DNA from: Candidatus Competibacteraceae bacterium
Lineage (GTDB): Bacteria > Pseudomonadota > Gammaproteobacteria > Competibacterales > Competibacteraceae
Reading direction: 5' to 3'
NCBI GenBank assembly: GCA_020445005.1
Contig: JAGRHM010000021.1
Location: 1-8,264, forward strand
Length of the DNA: 8,264 bases
Made by a program: the position numbers and the translations under genes
Shown here: in pieces, positions 6,177 through 8,264 of the stretch
Layout: each line of letters opens with the position of its first letter
Position numbering within the stretch: position 1 is the stretch's first letter
The notes under the pieces: generated by a model
Seen by the model: only the letters and a program-made list of their open reading frames with translations
Told to the model about the DNA's origin: nothing
Databases searched by the model: none

Positions 6177-7291
6177 TTCGCTAACTTCGCAGCAATCCGT
6201 TCCGCCGCACGCCCATCCCAATACTCGGGAATCCGCCCAGCCTTGCCTCCGCTGGTCAGCACGTCCCGCGCCGCCTGGCGAATGCGCTCGGGATCGGCAC
6301 CCACAATCGTATTCGTCCCTTCCGTCACGGTCACCGGCCGTTCCGTGTTTTCCCGCAGCGTCAGACACGGGATGCCTAAAGCAGTCGTCTCTTCTTGCAC
6401 ACCCCCGGAATCGGTCAAAGCTAGCCGCGCCCCCTGCATCAAGCCGAGCATTTCCAGATAACCCTGCGGCGGGAGACAACAAAAACGCGGACTATCCAGT
6501 CGCGCGCTCAAGCCAGCCTTGTCGATCATGGCCCGGGTGCGGGGATGAATGGGAAAAGCCAACGGCAGATCAGCGCTGATTTCACCCAAGACGTTCAGCA
6601 GGCGCTCCAGAATGATGGGATCATCGACATTGCTCGGTCGGTGCAGGGTCAAAATCCCATAACCGTTCGGATTATTCAGAAACACCGCCGGATCCGGAGC
6701 GGTCGCTAATGTCTGTTTCGGAGAAACGGCGCGTGGTAAACAAGACCGCAAGGTGTCAATCATGACATTGCCGACGAACTGCACTCGGGTCGGGGCGACG
6801 CCTTCTCGGATGAGATTGGTCAACGCTTCCCGCTCCGTGGTGAACAGCAAATCGGAAATCTGATCGGTCAGTACCCGGTTGATTTCCTCCGGCATGGCCC
6901 GGTCAAAACTGCGTAGCCCCGCTTCGACATGCACGACTTTGATCCCTTTCTTCGCTGCGACCAGCGCACAGGCAATGGTCGAGTTCACATCGCCCACCAC
7001 CAGCACCGCCGCCGGTTGCTCGGCATCCACTACCGGTTCAAAACGCTTCATAATCTCAGCGGTCTGCACCGCATGGCTAGCCGAACCGACTTCCAGATCG
7101 ATGTCCGGGTTCGGGATGCCTAATTGCTCAAAAAACCGCTGATTCATCTCCACATCGTAATGCTGCCCGGTATGCACCAGTCGCGCCTCCAATCCCGGGG
7201 TTTGACGCAACGCCGCCATGATCGGAGCAATCTTCATGAAGTTGGGCCGTGCGCCCACCACGCAGAGAATTTTGGCAGATGTGGCAGTCAT
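6167..7291 (-). CDS. wecB: UDP-N-acetylglucosamine 2-epimerase (non-hydrolysing)
   Basis: A cytoplasmic enzyme that interconverts UDP-GlcNAc and UDP-ManNAc, supplying ManNAc or a ManNAcA precursor for polysaccharide. The 374 residues match the usual family length of 360-390. Motifs seen: GARPNFMKIAP at 13-23, TGQHYD at 41-46, VVGDVNST at 98-105 (Asp101), HVEAGLRS at 121-128 (Glu123), MPEEINR at 133-139, FVGNVMIDT at 172-180, LHRPSNVD at 216-223 (His217) and TDSGGVQEE at 293-301, which binds the UDP moiety. HRPSN in place of the HRREN seen in the E. coli enzyme is common in the EPS-locus branch. The ATG lies 20 bases after the ATPase stop; only a weak CGGG lies upstream, so coupled translation is plausible. 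No UDP-ManNAc dehydrogenase (wecC) gene is visible here, so whether the product is oxidised further cannot be judged. The symbol reflects the family, not a proven orthologue. Confidence 0.94.
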   Translation of the reverse strand: MTATSAKILCVVGARPNFMKIAPIMAALRQTPGLEARLVHTGQHYDVEMNQRFFEQLGIPNPDIDLEVGSASHAVQTAEIMKRFEPVVDAEQPAAVLVVGDVNSTIACALVAAKKGIKVVHVEAGLRSFDRAMPEEINRVLTDQISDLLFTTEREALTNLIREGVAPTRVQFVGNVMIDTLRSCLPRAVSPKQTLATAPDPAVFLNNPNGYGILTLHRPSNVDDPIILERLLNVLGEISADLPLAFPIHPRTRAMIDKAGLSARLDSPRFCCLPPQGYLEMLGLMQGARLALTDSGGVQEETTALGIPCLTLRENTERPVTVTEGTNTIVGADPERIRQAARDVLTSGGKAGRIPEYWDGRAAERIAAKLAKWL

Positions 7292-7311
7292 AATAACCCG
7301 ATGTTGGAAAA

Positions 7312-8264
7312 TTAAAGGCGTTCCTCAGACGAGGACTCATTCGCCGGACGATTTTCGCCCACTTGCTGCGTCAGGCTGCCCAAACGCCGCTGAAGCTGGC
7401 GAACCACTGGTTCCAGCAGCATCAACCGCCGCTCCATGCGCTCTATTTGCGCATCTTGCCATTCCGGATGCCGCAGAAGCGTTTCCACCGTTTCCTCCAG
7501 TTCCAGCAGGCGTTGCTCCATCACATGACCGATGCGCAGCAACGGACCACTGCCGCTAGTTCGCCCCCGTGCGCCGCCTTGTTCATCCTGCGCCAGTTCA
7601 TTGCCCACAGCAGTGATCGATTCATGGGAAAACTCCTGGACTTCCTCAAGAAACCCATAAAGCAGCAAGCGATCGCAAAACACATTGACCCGACGCGGGA
7701 TGCCGTGCGTATATTGATGGATTGTAACGTAGGCGTCCTCGCTGAAGCGCGGCATAAGACCCTGCCAACCTACGACATGCAGACGATGTTCAATGTAGGG
7801 ACGGATTTCCTCGGTGCTAAGCGGATTCAGATGACAGGAGGCGATCACGCGCTGGCGGAGCTGCTCCATGCCGGGATCTTGCAGCGTAAAGCGAAACTCC
7901 TCCTGTCCTAGCAAAAAGCTTTGCAATAACGGGCGCTCGGCGACTTGAAAGTTGGAGAGCATCCGCAACTCCTCAAGGGAACGAATCGGCAGATTCTGCG
8001 CTTCATCCACCACCAGCAGCACCCGCCGACCATGCTCGGCATGACTACGCAGGAAATCCTCGAAACGTCTGAGCAGAATTGCCTTGCTGGCGTCTTCGTA
8101 AGGCAAACTAAACGAAGCCACTACGGTGCGCAACAAATCGTCCGCCTCTAATTGCGTGGTCACCAGTTGCGCGGCAACCACCTGCCGGGAATCAAGTTCA
8201 CTGAACAGGCTTTTCACCAACGTAGTTTTGCCAGTGCCAATGCCACCGGTGAAGACGATACAGG
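7312..8264 (-). CDS. ExeA-like AAA ATPase, XrtA/PEP-CTERM associated (5' end outside window)
   Basis: A P-loop ATPase of the ExeA/GspA-like group that accompanies exosortase A loci (TIGR03015 type). 316 residues are visible and the frame is open to base 8264. The missing N-terminus is probably about 40-50 residues, since relatives place the Walker A motif there. The first visible residues contain Walker A GGIGTGKTT (visible 6-14; bases 8221-8247), then Walker B RVLLVVDEAQN (80-90), a sensor-1-like LRMLSNFQ (99-106), and GIPRRVNVFCDRLLLYGF (187-204), the usual end of the AAA region. A TTG at 8220 is not the start because Walker A lies upstream of it. After the ATPase core comes a tail of about 95 residues: a Gly/Ser/Arg-rich stretch, then charged helix with leucine-type heptad spacing (about 242-302), probably a coiled coil. 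It may act in polymer export or assembly at the membrane; its partner is unknown. Confidence 0.93.
   Translation of the reverse strand, partial: CIVFTGGIGTGKTTLVKSLFSELDSRQVVAAQLVTTQLEADDLLRTVVASFSLPYEDASKAILLRRFEDFLRSHAEHGRRVLLVVDEAQNLPIRSLEELRMLSNFQVAERPLLQSFLLGQEEFRFTLQDPGMEQLRQRVIASCHLNPLSTEEIRPYIEHRLHVVGWQGLMPRFSEDAYVTIHQYTHGIPRRVNVFCDRLLLYGFLEEVQEFSHESITAVGNELAQDEQGGARGRTSGSGPLLRIGHVMEQRLLELEETVETLLRHPEWQDAQIERMERRLMLLEPVVRQLQRRLGSLTQQVGENRPANESSSEERL

Noticed and set aside
5667..6461. Plus-strand open frame of 264 codons
   Set aside because: It lies opposite the deacetylase and wecB genes, shows no family motif, and its composition is that of the antisense strand of GC-rich coding DNA. 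Other plus-strand frames in the window are rejected for the same reason.
6177..6482. Extension of the deacetylase frame upstream to an ATG at 6482, giving 400 residues
   Set aside because: The extra 102 residues lie in another frame of the wecB 3' end, which has clear family motifs, and resemble nothing in the deacetylase family.
8218..8220. TTG at 8220 as the start of the ATPase
   Set aside because: The Walker A motif is encoded directly upstream in the same frame (8221-8247), so the gene begins outside the window.
1..8264. tRNA, rRNA, transposase or prophage genes
   Set aside because: Coding sequence fills the window almost end to end in one direction, and no such motifs were seen.

Overview
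The window is a single block of seven genes, all on the minus strand, read from high to low coordinates. Both end genes run off the window. Together they form the exopolysaccharide half of a PEP-CTERM/exosortase A (EpsH1-type) locus. In transcription order they are: an ExeA-like AAA ATPase (5' end missing), a non-hydrolysing UDP-GlcNAc 2-epimerase (wecB), a polysaccharide deacetylase, a FemAB-like N-acyltransferase, exosortase A fused to an EpsI domain (xrtA), a group 1 glycosyltransferase, and an asparagine-synthase-type amidotransferase (3' end missing). This set and order point to a Gram-negative, floc- or biofilm-forming proteobacterium. The GC-rich codon use and the dispersed repeats suggest a gammaproteobacterium, possibly Competibacter-like, but that placement is a guess.

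Packing is tight. Genes either overlap by 10-11 bases (wecB/deacetylase, deacetylase/FemAB) or are 2-29 bases apart, so one polycistronic message with translational coupling is likely. I see no promoter, terminator, tRNA or stretch above 30 bases without a gene.

How the genes probably work together: the epimerase makes UDP-ManNAc for the polymer. The glycosyltransferase, amidotransferase, deacetylase and FemAB-like protein build or modify an extracellular polysaccharide. Exosortase A cleaves PEP-CTERM proteins at the inner membrane so that they can be exported and probably attached to that polymer. The ATPase is a conserved partner of unknown mechanism. These roles are family knowledge and inference; none is demonstrated by this sequence.

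The least ordinary structure is in repeats that have entered or shaped coding sequence. A run of thirteen 7-base units lies at the joint between the exosortase and EpsI domains of xrtA. Two relatives of a GC-rich palindromic repeat sit at gene junctions. One can fold over the amidotransferase ribosome binding site; the other encodes a non-conserved N-terminal extension of the deacetylase. No wholly new system is evident; the locus type is known.
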